Origin: Mycobacterium dioxanotrophicus
GTDB lineage: Bacteria > Actinomycetota > Actinomycetes > Mycobacteriales > Mycobacteriaceae
DNA length: 64,000 nucleotides
Assembly (NCBI RefSeq): GCF_002157835.1
Contig: NZ_CP020809.1
Location: 7,531,922-7,595,921 of the forward strand
Reading direction: 5' to 3'
A program made the position numbers and the translations under genes. This document shows positions 40,232-50,400 of this stretch, piece after piece. The number at the start of each line of letters is the position of its first letter. Position 1 is the stretch's first letter. The notes beneath the pieces were generated by a model. The model was given only the letters and a program-made list of their open reading frames with translations, searched no databases and had not been told where the DNA came from.

Positions 40232-41560
40232 GTGGGTGCCACTCCTGCGCCGATCGTCACGGTAACCGGTCCCGACCAGGCGACGGCTCAATTTGCCCAG
40301 CAGTTACCGGGTTTCGATGCGAGCGCTGCCATAGCGGCTCAGGAACAGAACCTCAGCGAGTACCTCAACCGGCCGGTGCACGAGATTCTCGCGCAGCTGG
40401 GTTACCCGCCACAGCCGCACCCACCCGCACCCGATCAGCCGCCGGCCCAGCCCTCGAGCCCGATGGATCCGACCGCGCTCATCCAGCCGATCACCGATGC
40501 CCTTGGGACTCTGGGCACCGGCATGTTCCAGGCACTCGATCCCACCACCATGTTCCAAGGCATATCTCAGGCCTTCGACGCGTCGTCGGGCGATCTATCC
40601 ACCGCCATGGGCAATCTGGCCGGCAACTGGGAAGGCGCAGGCGCAACCTCGGCGGCCGCAAAGACCGTGGCGGCCATGAAGAACGGTGCCGATCTCAGTA
40701 CGCAGGCGCAGGCACTGCGCAGCTCGTTGACGGCGGCGGCCGCGGCCGTCAGTCAGACCGAAGCCCGGCTGATCGCGATCATCAACCAGTTCTTGGCGAC
40801 GCTCGCCGCGATCGGCCCGAACATCATCTTCCCGTGGGGCTGGGCGGCAGTGGTGAACGCTGCGACGGATGCCGTGACCCAGGCTGTCGAGGCCATGACG
40901 GAGTTGCAATCCGAACTGTCCGGTCAGACCGCGCAGGTCACCGAAGCCGGCCGAGCGCTACCGGTGACCGATGCGCCGACGACGGCCGCGACCAGCGCCG
41001 CGCAGTCGGCTGCCCCCGCCGCAGCGTCGTCATCCGGTGGCACCCAGGGTCTTTCCGCGTTGATGAACAGCGTCAGCCAGGCCGCGCAACAGGGTACTCA
41101 GACGGCGTCGCAGTTGGCCTCGCAGCTCGCCGGTACCGGAGCCAAGCAGGGCGCCGGTGATCCGCTGGCGGCCGCGACACCGGCCATCATGCCGACCGCC
41201 GCCGGGTTGGCCCACGCATCCGGCGGCGGCAGCGCCGGTGGTGGCAGCGCGGGCGGTGGTTCAGCCCTGGGTGCGACGACCCTGGCGGCCCGATCCACGC
41301 CGCCGGTGCCGCCGGTCAGTGAGGACACCGCACGTGCCCTCGGGCCGGCCCGGACCGGTGCGGGTCTGACCGGAACGCCGATGATGGGCAGCCCGATGGC
41401 GCCGATGGCACATGGCGCCGGCGGCCGCCCCGGCGGGCATCACACCGCACCGGCGTTCCTGCACACGACTGAGCACGGAGACGAGATCCTCGGCGACCTC
41501 GGGGCCGCGGCGCCGCCGGTCATCGGGGAAGCCGAGCCGGTGAACACCAGGGGCACGTGA
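40232..41560 (+). CDS. Large ESX-associated protein with WXG motif (EspA/EspJ-like)
   Basis: 442 aa, GTG start 8 bp after the EspC-like gene. After a Pro-rich N-terminus, a helical hairpin of about 100 residues has GNWEGAGATSAAAK at the turn (WXG type), then TEARLIAIINQFLATLAAIGPNIIFPWGW. The C-terminus is low complexity (Gly/Ser/Ala) and ends in TTEHGDEILGDLGAAAPPVIGEAE, a tail seen in ESX-associated Esp proteins. It is probably a secreted substrate. Confidence 0.6.
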   Translation: MGATPAPIVTVTGPDQATAQFAQQLPGFDASAAIAAQEQNLSEYLNRPVHEILAQLGYPPQPHPPAPDQPPAQPSSPMDPTALIQPITDALGTLGTGMFQALDPTTMFQGISQAFDASSGDLSTAMGNLAGNWEGAGATSAAAKTVAAMKNGADLSTQAQALRSSLTAAAAAVSQTEARLIAIINQFLATLAAIGPNIIFPWGWAAVVNAATDAVTQAVEAMTELQSELSGQTAQVTEAGRALPVTDAPTTAATSAAQSAAPAAASSSGGTQGLSALMNSVSQAAQQGTQTASQLASQLAGTGAKQGAGDPLAAATPAIMPTAAGLAHASGGGSAGGGSAGGGSALGATTLAARSTPPVPPVSEDTARALGPARTGAGLTGTPMMGSPMAPMAHGAGGRPGGHHTAPAFLHTTEHGDEILGDLGAAAPPVIGEAEPVNTRGT

Positions 41561-41596
41561 ACGGCTGAATCGACCGGATTCGAAACTGATTGGGGG

Positions 41597-41890
41597 ATGA
41601 CGATGTCCGGATTATCCATCGAGACAGAGCAATTGACCGAGGTGGGAGCACGGCTCGACGCGATCGCCGGTCGCCTTTCCGACCTGCTGCAGGCCGAACG
41701 TACCCACCTGGACACCGTGCCGGTAGGTCGGGATGAGGTGTCGACGCGGGCGTCGTCGACGCTGAACACCGTCCACGCGTCGTACACAGAATCCGCGGAG
41801 GCAGGCATCGCCGAACTCCGGGAGATCGCCGCCGCCTTACGGACCAACACCGGCAAGGTGATCGACGCCGACGCGGAATTCACCGCCTGA
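41597..41890 (+). CDS. PE-family-like protein
   Basis: 97 aa, with helices separated by VPVGRDEVSTRASSTLN, the counterpart of the PE hallmark PAGADEVS. Lacks a long C-terminal extension, like PE35 of ESX-1. It lies 30 bp before the PPE gene, the usual PE-PPE order, and should form a heterodimer with it. Confidence 0.75.
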   Translation: MTMSGLSIETEQLTEVGARLDAIAGRLSDLLQAERTHLDTVPVGRDEVSTRASSTLNTVHASYTESAEAGIAELREIAAALRTNTGKVIDADAEFTA

Positions 41891-41920
41891 CCGGCAGCAG
41901 ATTCGAGGGGTCCCGTCAAA

Positions 41921-42997
41921 GTGGGTTACACCGGTGTGGTGTGGGAGTCGCGCAGTGCCGAGCAGTTGGCACGCGACCTCACCGACGGTCCGGGACCGTC
42001 GTCGGTCGGCGACGCGGGCGCGGCGTGGGAGCGCGTTGCGACCGCGTTCGCGGCGGCCGCGGACGAGTACGACGAACTCCTCGATCGAATACGCATGTCG
42101 TGGGACAGCGCCCACACTCCGGCGGTGCTGACCCGCCTGCAGCAGCTCGGGGACTGGTTGCGGGCCAAGGCGCTCAACGCTGCCGCCAACGGGCAACGCG
42201 CCGAGGAGGCCGCCGTCGCCGCGACGACCGCGATCCTGTCCATGCCCAGTGTCAGCGAGGCTGTGGAGGCACGGGCGCAGCGCGACATGATGGCCTCGCT
42301 GGCGGCCTACAACGGCGCGGTTCTCAGCGGTCAGTTCGCCGAATTCGACGCCGCCGCAGCATCAGCCGAGGCGGACGCCGCGGCCGTCATGCACCGGTAC
42401 GAGGACGCCATCGCGTCCCTGGCCGCCGCGTGGGACGAACCACCGCCGCCGTCGGTCGTCCACGGTGCCCATGCCGGTGCTGATCCGAAGGCCGACGCCA
42501 CGGCCGGGTCCTCGGGCGCGGGCGCGTCCGGGCACGGTGGGGGTGGCGGCGCTGCTCCCGCCATGCCGCTGAACCCGCGCACCGCGCGGGATGTCGCGGG
42601 TTCCAAGGAGATTCAGTCCCCGCCTCGGGTGACCGCGGTGAGCGCGGCGTCGGCGTCCGGCTACGCCGGCGCACCGTACGCCCCGATGGCGGGGATGGCC
42701 CGCGGGTACGACGGCGGTCGCGACTACGAGTCGCAACGTCCACCGGAAGTTCTCGAGGGTGGCGGCGAAGCAAGTGCGGGCCTTTCGGCCACCCCGGCGT
42801 CGTGGCTGCCTGCCGCCCAATTCAACGACGAGCCGATCCTGCTGCAGACCACGGGGCCCGACACCACGTTCTTCGACGGTCTCGTCGATCCGGTGCCGCA
42901 GCCCGACACGCCAGACGAGACCCCGACCGCCTTGGAGCATGTCGCCGACCACCGGGTGGCTCCCGCAGTGATCGGCGGCGGGAGCCAAGACTCGTGA
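41921..42997 (+). CDS. PPE-family-like protein
   Basis: 358 aa, GTG start. The first 165 residues follow the PPE domain helices: VWESRSAEQLARDLTDGPGPSSVGDAGAAWERV, then MSWDSAHTPAV (in place of WQGxA), GDWLRAKA and AYNGAVLSGQFAEFDAA. The remainder is Gly/Ala/Pro-rich. No PPE tripeptide is present at the start (SRS instead), so it is a divergent member. The PE gene is just upstream, and espG, the dedicated chaperone, overlaps downstream (GTGA). Confidence 0.7.
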   Translation: MGYTGVVWESRSAEQLARDLTDGPGPSSVGDAGAAWERVATAFAAAADEYDELLDRIRMSWDSAHTPAVLTRLQQLGDWLRAKALNAAANGQRAEEAAVAATTAILSMPSVSEAVEARAQRDMMASLAAYNGAVLSGQFAEFDAAAASAEADAAAVMHRYEDAIASLAAAWDEPPPPSVVHGAHAGADPKADATAGSSGAGASGHGGGGGAAPAMPLNPRTARDVAGSKEIQSPPRVTAVSAASASGYAGAPYAPMAGMARGYDGGRDYESQRPPEVLEGGGEASAGLSATPASWLPAAQFNDEPILLQTTGPDTTFFDGLVDPVPQPDTPDETPTALEHVADHRVAPAVIGGGSQDS

Positions 42998-43812
42998 GCG
43001 CCACGGCCACATCGCTTTTCGAGCTCAACGACGATGAGCTCCACGCCCTCGGTACCCGGCTCGGTGTCGCCGATTTTCCGGTGGTGCTGGCCATGCGACC
43101 GCGGCATGGCACCATCGGCGCCCTTGAGCGGGCCTACGATGCCGCCGGCCGTAGCCTGACGTCGCGCGGGTTGCTCAGCAGCGGCGCGGTGCTCCCCGAA
43201 CTCGCCGACCTCGTGCAGGTCCTGCGCCGACCGTCCTGCCAATTGGCAGTGCGCCTGGTCACGCCTGACGGCCTGGCCAGGCTCTGTGTCGCGCAGGCAG
43301 GGCACGTGAGCGTGTCGGCCCGGCGCATCGGAAACTGCGTCACGCTGCGTGCGCTCGATTCCCGGGCCGGCCGGGCCGGACTCATCCGCGCGGTACTGGC
43401 CGAACTACCCGCCGCCGGGCCGGCGTCGGTCGACGGATTCGGCGCACCGACCGCGGAGCTCACCGAGTGCCTAAACGGTGGTCACGAAGCCACGTACCTC
43501 GCCGACCGGCTGCGTGCGCTCGGCGCCGGGCACCACGTCGCCCTGGTGCTGGGTGCTGCGTTCGCGTCACGGGTCGCGTTCGGCGAGATCGTCTGTCACG
43601 CACTGGACCCATCGACTGACCGGATGATCCGCACACCCGGCGCGGTGGCCGTCTTCTACACCAGGCGCGGCAGGTTGGTGTCCGCGCCGAGCGTGTCGCC
43701 GACCGGCCAACTGTGGACCACCATCAAACCCGGATCGGATCATCACGTGGCGCAGGCCGTTTCACAACTGGCCGAGCTCGTACCGGCCGGGTGGGAGGGG
43801 GACGCCCAGTAG
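42994..43812 (+). CDS. espG: EspG, chaperone for PE/PPE substrates
   Basis: 272 aa with EspG-family order: LNDDELHALGTRLG at the start, SRRVAFGEIV-like strand, and GQLWTTIKPGSDHHVAQAVSQL near the end. EspG binds the PPE tip and keeps the PE/PPE pair soluble for the secretion channel, with EccA recycling it. GTG start overlaps the PPE stop, supporting a matched chaperone-substrate pair. Confidence 0.85.
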   Translation: MSATATSLFELNDDELHALGTRLGVADFPVVLAMRPRHGTIGALERAYDAAGRSLTSRGLLSSGAVLPELADLVQVLRRPSCQLAVRLVTPDGLARLCVAQAGHVSVSARRIGNCVTLRALDSRAGRAGLIRAVLAELPAAGPASVDGFGAPTAELTECLNGGHEATYLADRLRALGAGHHVALVLGAAFASRVAFGEIVCHALDPSTDRMIRTPGAVAVFYTRRGRLVSAPSVSPTGQLWTTIKPGSDHHVAQAVSQLAELVPAGWEGDAQ

Positions 43813-43891
43813 CCGACGGAAGAGTTGACACCACACACGTAGGAAGCCGTATCCGGTAGCACAACTCAGTACCAGACAGGAGAACCAGCAG

Positions 43892-44161
43892 ATGGTCGTT
43901 GCACTCACCCCTCAGGAAGCAGCAGCCAAGATCACCCAGATCGATGAGGCCATGGGCCGCGCCCGCAGCATCGTCGCCAAGATGACCGGTGAGACCGAGA
44001 CCATGGTCAGCGGGCCGTGGAACGGCGTCGCGGCAGGCAAGTTCAGCAGCATGAAAACCCAGCAGCACGACGAGTACAACGCGCTGATCCAGACGCTGAC
44101 CAACATCGCCGAAAAGGGTAAGACCCACATCCACAGCATCGCCAACGCCGACCAGACCTAG
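43892..44161 (+). CDS. WXG100 protein, EsxB-like
   Basis: 89 aa. Two helices joined by GPWNGVAAGKF (WXG motif, Trp present). ATG with AGGAG upstream, 21 bp before the second Esx gene. WXG100 proteins are exported as antiparallel heterodimers through EccC. It ends ANADQT; a YxxxD/E-type C-terminal signal is not evident. Confidence 0.82.
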   Translation: MVVALTPQEAAAKITQIDEAMGRARSIVAKMTGETETMVSGPWNGVAAGKFSSMKTQQHDEYNALIQTLTNIAEKGKTHIHSIANADQT

Positions 44162-44182
44162 ACCCAGAAAGCGGGAACTCCC

Positions 44183-44479
44183 ATGTCATTCGATGGCAGC
44201 ACCATCAAGTACGACTTCGGGCAGAACCACATGCATCTCGACAGCCTCGACTCGGGACTGTCCGACGCCCGGGCCCTGCAGCAGGAAGTCGACACCGTGT
44301 TCAAGGTGCTCTACAGCGTCTACGAAGGCCAGGGTGCCCAGGCTCTGCAGAGTGCGCACCAGCAGCTCGCGAGTGTGATGGAGTCTGCGGTGCAGGAGAT
44401 GACCGCGGGCAACCACCGCGGCCGCGACCAGCAGGACCTCATGGCGGCGCTGGACCGCGCCAACGCCGCTGATTTCTGA
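44183..44479 (+). CDS. WXG100-like partner, EsxA-like, with YEG in place of WXG
   Basis: 98 aa. Helical hairpin with VYEGQGAQALQSA at the turn, where Tyr replaces Trp. Partner of the preceding gene. Lacks the Trp that normally packs in the pair, which may still be satisfied by the partner's WNG. It is followed by convergent mycP with a 48-bp gap. Confidence 0.78.
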   Translation: MSFDGSTIKYDFGQNHMHLDSLDSGLSDARALQQEVDTVFKVLYSVYEGQGAQALQSAHQQLASVMESAVQEMTAGNHRGRDQQDLMAALDRANAADF

Positions 44480-44527
44480 TTCGGTCTCGAGTGGGGCGTT
44501 CGGCGATGCCCGGGCGCCCCACTCGTG

Positions 44528-45913
44528 TCATCGCCTGCGGTAGGCGACGTACACGGCCCACGCGAAAACCATTGTGGCCACGCATCCGCCGGCGACGGTG
44601 AACGAGATGGTCCGAGCCCGGGTGCTGACGGCATCCGGGAGCGGTGGCCCCGCGATCGGCGCCTCCACCCGAGGCACCAGCGGGTCCGCGGGCAGGCTCG
44701 AGCTCAATGCCGCGACCGGGTCGATCAGTCCGTAGCCCGTCGCAATGTTCGGCCCCGGGCCGGGGGTATGGGCGGTCAGTTTGATCCGGTCCATCACCTG
44801 TGCCGCGGTGAGTTGCGGGAACCTGGCCCGCACGAGTGCGGCGAGACCCGCGACATACGGTGCGGCATAGCTGGTTCCGTTGAGTGGCGCCAACCCTTGC
44901 TGGCCCACGATCGCATTCGTCAGGCCCGCGCCGGCAGGATTGAGGGACACCGCCTGCTCACCGGGTGCCGCCACCTGTATCCAGGGCCCGTGCAGGCTGA
45001 AATCCGACGGTTCGCCGTAGGGAGACAGGGCAGCGACGGTGAGCACATAATCGGTGAACCATGCCGGACTGGCCACCGTTCGCACTGTCCGCCACGCGGC
45101 CTGCACCGGCAGGTTCGGATCCGTCATCGTGTTCTGGGTTGCGCACGGACCCTGTTTGTCGACGTTGCCGGCCGCCGCGACCACCACCACGTTGCGGTCG
45201 AAGGCGTATCTCAGTGCTCGGCCCAGGTCGGCATCATCGATGCCGACCGAGGCGGGCGCACAGGCCAATTCGGACATGTTGATGACGGTGGCGCCGAGAT
45301 CGACGGCCCGCGTCACGGCCAGTGCCAGCGTGTGGGTATTGCCGTAACCGGCAGGCCCGGTGCCTGGGGACACCGCGTTGCGATCGTCCTGCTGGCCGAA
45401 CCCTTTGACCGCGAACGAGGCACTGTTCTGCCGGATCGACAGAATCGCGGCGTCGGGTGCCACACCCGCGAACGCGTCGGTGGGGCTGGGCTTCGCGGCG
45501 ATGATCCCGGCGATGAGTGTGCCGTGCGCGTCGCAATCGGACAGCCCATCCCCGCCGGACACGTAGTCGCCGCCGGGTTCCAGCGCGGGCAGTCGTGGGT
45601 TGGGATTCACGCCGGTGTCGATGACAGCGACTTTCTGTCCCGCACCCGTCGAATACGCCCAGGCATCGCGGTATCGCAGCATGGCCTCCGCGATCGGGGC
45701 CATCGTGTAGTCCGTGCCCGGCCGCGTCCCGGTGACCGCGCACACCGTCTTCTGCTCGGTGGGGTCGGCGGGAGCTACCGGTCCAGCAGGCGGCGGTCCC
45801 GGGGGCACCACCGGTGGGTCGACGGCGAATGCTGCCGGGGTTTCGATCGATCCGACGATGACCAGCACCGCCAGCACGCCGAGAATCCGTCGGCCCTGTC
45901 TGTACCGGTGCAC
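44528..45913 (-). CDS. mycP: Mycosin (subtilisin-like serine protease) MycP
   Basis: 461 aa with a signal peptide (about 1-30) and the subtilase triad Asp99 (VAVIDTGV), His130 (DCDAHGT) and Ser348 (LNGTSYAAP). One C-terminal TM helix (about 435-456) anchors it in the membrane. Mycosin is a core ESX component that stabilises the membrane complex and cleaves a subset of substrates. GTG start lies 2 bp after the eccD stop. Confidence 0.93.
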   Translation of the reverse strand: MHRYRQGRRILGVLAVLVIVGSIETPAAFAVDPPVVPPGPPPAGPVAPADPTEQKTVCAVTGTRPGTDYTMAPIAEAMLRYRDAWAYSTGAGQKVAVIDTGVNPNPRLPALEPGGDYVSGGDGLSDCDAHGTLIAGIIAAKPSPTDAFAGVAPDAAILSIRQNSASFAVKGFGQQDDRNAVSPGTGPAGYGNTHTLALAVTRAVDLGATVINMSELACAPASVGIDDADLGRALRYAFDRNVVVVAAAGNVDKQGPCATQNTMTDPNLPVQAAWRTVRTVASPAWFTDYVLTVAALSPYGEPSDFSLHGPWIQVAAPGEQAVSLNPAGAGLTNAIVGQQGLAPLNGTSYAAPYVAGLAALVRARFPQLTAAQVMDRIKLTAHTPGPGPNIATGYGLIDPVAALSSSLPADPLVPRVEAPIAGPPLPDAVSTRARTISFTVAGGCVATMVFAWAVYVAYRRR

Positions 45914-45915
45914 GG

Positions 45916-47415
45916 CTACCGGCCCAGCACGGCGTCGTACAACCCCACCACGCCCAGCGCCGCCGGGATGAGCGCGCCCACCGCGACGTAGCCGAGGTAG
46001 TCCAGCAGCAGTTCCCGCCGGTGTCGCAGCCTGGATCCGCTTGTGGTCGCCAGCACGCCGATCACCGCCCCGCCGACGAGAAGCGCCCCAAGGGCCGCCA
46101 GCCCGAGGATCATGGCAGGCAACGATCCGAAGGCCGCCGCCACCACTGCGCGCAGTACGACCGCCACACCGAACATGAGCAGCACCGCTCGGTCGGCGAC
46201 GCTACGGGCTGTGCGGAGCCGCAGCGCAAAGACCATGCCGCACAGCATCGCAAAGGCCAGTGCGACCAAACTCGTCGCGCCGCGCGAGAGCATTTCAACG
46301 GCCAGCGCCAGGGTCAACCCCGCCGCGGTGTACAGCCCACACCGCACCGCAGTTGCCTCACGGCCGCGCCGCATCACCTCCTCGGCGCTGGGCACCGTGT
46401 CGGCGAGGACACGGTCTGGCCCGGTGCGGTTCCGCTCGGTATCGAAGGGATCGGCGAATTCATCGGTCTGCCCCACAGCACCGGCCGTGCCGCGCACCAC
46501 GAATCGGTCCCAACCCCTCGTGAACCACGGCACCGCGTAACCCAACGCGAGTGCGGCGAGGCACACCGTGACCCCGAGTTGCTGGTCGGAGACCTCGAAT
46601 GCGGTACGCAAGGCCCATGCGGTGCCTGCCAGCGCTGCGAAGCCTCCGCCGGCCAAGAATCCCCAACGTCCGGTGCCAATCAACCGGTAGCAGGCGTAGT
46701 TCAGCGCGACGACGCCCGCACAGCTCGCCACGACGCCCCAGCCGCCGACACCGGCGAAGCTCACCCGCAGCGCTCCGAAGCCGACCAGCATTGCCGCCCA
46801 ACCGAAACCCGCCGCGATCCAGTCCGACCGATAGATCCGCCGGGCCACCGTCGCGGCCGCCACCAGGGCCAGCACGCCGGCCACATCGCACCCGACAACT
46901 TGCCGATCGGCGAACCGCAGGTCGACCGACATCCACAACAGGATCCCGGCGCAGGCATAGAGCGCGACCATTGCCATCACAGCCGCCGACGTCGGTCCCC
47001 ATGCTGCTGATGCGGCCCGATTGAGTTGCGCGGCAGCGTCGACCACATCGTCGTAGAGAGCCGGCGGCTGCAATGTGCGCTGTGCAGTCAAATAGAGCAT
47101 GTCTCCGTGCCGGACCCCGGCCTCGCGGAGTGTGACATCGGCAGGCAGGGCTGCCCCGCCGGGTGTGTGCAGGACGGTGCGCGACGTCAGCTCGGGACCG
47201 GCCGCGGCCGGTTCGTCCTCCGTGCGCTCACGCTGCGCGATCAGCCCCGCGAGATACGGTGTGGCATCGGCGATTCTGACGTCAGCCGGCAACGTGATGT
47301 CGAGCTGGGTGCCCCCGCCCAACACCGCGATGCGGAGGTGCTCAGGTACCGGTGACACCGTCTGGATCGGGGTGAGCTCGTCGACGCCGGTCGGCCGGTT
47401 CTGAGGGACGGTCAC
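45916..47415 (-). CDS. eccD: EccD, ESX membrane component (first of two)
   Basis: 499 aa. A ubiquitin-like N-terminal domain (about 25-110, LRIAVLGGGTQLDITLPADV) is followed by roughly eleven TM helices. EccD forms the transmembrane barrel of the ESX pore. It starts GTG, overlapping the eccC stop (GTGA), and is followed by mycP, giving the classical eccC-eccD-mycP order. It differs strongly from the second EccD at 51515. Confidence 0.88.
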   Translation of the reverse strand: MTVPQNRPTGVDELTPIQTVSPVPEHLRIAVLGGGTQLDITLPADVRIADATPYLAGLIAQRERTEDEPAAAGPELTSRTVLHTPGGAALPADVTLREAGVRHGDMLYLTAQRTLQPPALYDDVVDAAAQLNRAASAAWGPTSAAVMAMVALYACAGILLWMSVDLRFADRQVVGCDVAGVLALVAAATVARRIYRSDWIAAGFGWAAMLVGFGALRVSFAGVGGWGVVASCAGVVALNYACYRLIGTGRWGFLAGGGFAALAGTAWALRTAFEVSDQQLGVTVCLAALALGYAVPWFTRGWDRFVVRGTAGAVGQTDEFADPFDTERNRTGPDRVLADTVPSAEEVMRRGREATAVRCGLYTAAGLTLALAVEMLSRGATSLVALAFAMLCGMVFALRLRTARSVADRAVLLMFGVAVVLRAVVAAAFGSLPAMILGLAALGALLVGGAVIGVLATTSGSRLRHRRELLLDYLGYVAVGALIPAALGVVGLYDAVLGR

Positions 47416-50400
47416 AGGTCGGCCATCCGGGACAACTGAATGACGCCGCCGGGCATGGTCCGCGACACCAGGTAGCCGCGCCCGGGCGGCATGTCCGTGG
47501 GTTTGACCCCGCCGAACAAGGTGCCCTCCTCACGCGAGCCACTCATGATCAGTGCGTTGCAGGAGAGGTCTTTGAGCCTGCCCAGGAACGGGTCGAAGAT
47601 GGCCCGGCCGGCTCCGCCACTGCGCCTGGTCACCACGACCCGCAGGCCGACATCCCTTGCCTGGGTGAGGAATTCGGCGATCGGAGCCAGGGGATGGTTC
47701 ATGGTGCTGACCGCGACCAGGTCGTAGTCGTCGATCAAGACGTAGAGATCCGGGCCGGACCACCACGACCGGTCCCGCAGCTGCTGCTGCGTGATGTCCG
47801 CCGGGGGCAGTCGCTGCTGCAATATCTCGGCGACGCTCATCATGAGTTCACCGCAGGACGGCGCCGAGGTGGCGTAACCCGCGAGGTGCTCGGTCTCCAC
47901 GGCTCCGAGCAACGATCGACGGTAGTCGACCAGATAGATCTTGGCCTGTTCGGGCGAGCTGTTCTCCAGCACACCCTGGGCGACCGTGCGCAGGAAGTTG
48001 GTCTTACCGGACTGCACGTCGGCGAGTGCGACGAAGTGCGGCTGGACGTCGAAATCCACGACAACCGGCGCCAATTCGGCTTCATCGATGCCGATCGCGA
48101 CGCGACCGTGGCCGAGCAGACCGCGTTGCACGGCCGCCTGGACCACCGGCGCACGCTCGAGGTCGTGGGGCAGCATCCGCACGTGCGGTGCCGACCGGTC
48201 ACCGTACTGCGCGGCGATCGCATCGGCAGATCGGGACACACCGTCGGGCAAATCGTCCACCGTCGAGGCCGAGTCCAGTCGGGGCAGACCTATGAGCAGA
48301 TGCAGCTTGTCTCGGGACACGCCGCGGCCCGGAGCGCCAATCGGCACCAATTCGGCTACCTTACGGCCCATTTCACTGTCGACCGGATCGCCGAGCCGCA
48401 GCTCAACGCGGGTGCCGAGCATATCCTTGACCGCTGGCCTGATCTCCATCCAGCGGGTCGCCGACACCGCGAGGTGGATACCGTAGGAGAGACCCTGTAC
48501 CGCCAGTGACTGCAGTTGTGGTTCCAGGGCCTCGAAGTCGCTGCGAATCGAACTCCACCCGTCGACCACCAGGACCACGTCGCCGAACGGATCGGCCGCC
48601 AGCGGATCGCGGACCGCCTCGGCCGGCGGCAGCTCAGCCAAAGCTGCTTTCCGCCTGCGGTATTCGCGCATCGATTCGATACCTGCAGCGCGGAACAGCG
48701 CCTCACGCCGGCGGAGCAGACTGGTCATCTCGGCCACGGTGCGGCGGATCCGGTCGGCGTCCAGCCGGCCGGCGACCGAGCCCACATGCGGCAGCCGCGA
48801 CAAGCCGGCCAGCGTCCCGCCACCGAAATCCAGGCAGTAGAACTGCAATTGCTCGGGTGTGTGGGTCACCGCCGCGGCCATGATCAGGGTACGCAGCGCC
48901 GTCGACTTCCCGGACTGCGGGCCGCCCACCACCACGAAATTGCCCTCCGCCCCGGACAGGTCGACTGTGAGGACGTCGCGGCGCTGATCGTAGGGGCGGT
49001 CGATGATGCCCAGTGGCATGTTCAAGCGGCCGTCCAGATTCAGCGGTGAGCTCCAGTCGGCGGCGGGTAGCAGTTCGTTGATCGCCGGGCTGTCGTCCAG
49101 CGGCGGCAACCACACTTCATGCGCCGGCCTGCCGTGCCCGGTGAGACGGCTGACGACCACGTCGAGCAGGGTGGTCTTGACCGGCGTGGGAGATCCGCAG
49201 TCGTCGACGGGCTCGAGTTCGGTGAGCGGCGGTTCGGGGTCGGCGGCGACCACTGCGGCGGTGAACAGTCTGGGGCGTTGACCCCGCCCCACGCGCGGTC
49301 GGTGCGACACCGCCCGTGGCTTGACGTATTCACCTGAGACATAACAGGTGTTGAACCGCGTCGGCTCGTCGGCGTCACATTTGAGAAACGCTGAACCCGG
49401 CACGCTGGGCAGGTGGTACGCGTCCGGTACGCCGAGCACACTGCGGGATTCACCCGCCGAGAACGTCTTGAGGCCGATGCGGTAGGAGAGGTGCGAATCC
49501 AGCCCGCGCAGTTTGCCCTCCTCGAGGCGCTGCGAGGCCAGCAGCAGATGGATGTGCAAGGACCGGCCCAACCGTCCGATCATGACGAAAAGCTCAGCGA
49601 AGTCGGGCTTCTGCGACAGCAGTTCGGAGAACTCGTCGACCACGATGAACAGTGCGGGCAGCGGGTCCAGGTCAGCCCCGTTGGCGCGGGCCCGTTCGTA
49701 CTCGGTGACGCCTGCGAAGTTGCCCGCCGTGCGCAGCAGTTCCTGGCGGCGGTTCATCTCACCGGCCAGCGCGTCCTGCATGCGGTCGACCATGGTCAGC
49801 TCGTCCTCGAGGTTGGTGATCACCGCCGCGACGTGCGGTGCCGCATCCAGACCGAGAAACGTTGCACCGCCTTTGAAGTCGACGAGTACGAGATTGAGCA
49901 CCTCCGGCGAGTGCGACGTGATCATCGCCAGCACCAGGGTGCGCAGGAACTCTGACTTTCCCGAACCGGTCGCACCGATGCACAGGCCGTGCGGCCCCAT
50001 GCCGCCCTCGGCGGACTCCTTGATGTCGAGTTCCAGCGGCTGCCCGTTGGGCGTGTAGCCGATCGGCACCCGCAGGCGCTCGCGCGGTGAGCGTTTGCGC
50101 CAGACCTCTTCCGGCACGATCTCGGCCGCGTCGGGAATGTTGAGCAGGGTCATCAGGCCCGGATCGGTCGAGCGGTGCTCCGATTCCAAGCTGACGATGT
50201 GAGCGGCGTTGGCCGGCCGGTACCGGCCGATTCCCCGCGCGCACGCCTCCGCTTCGGCGATGCTCAACCGGTCGGGGGTTGCGAATCGTTCGACGTCGGC
50301 TGCGGTGCGGGCAGCGATCCACTCCGGTTCGACGACCAGATGCAAACCGCCCTTGGCCGAGATCCGCTGGGCGGGGGCGTTGAGGTCCAGCAGGGTGGTG

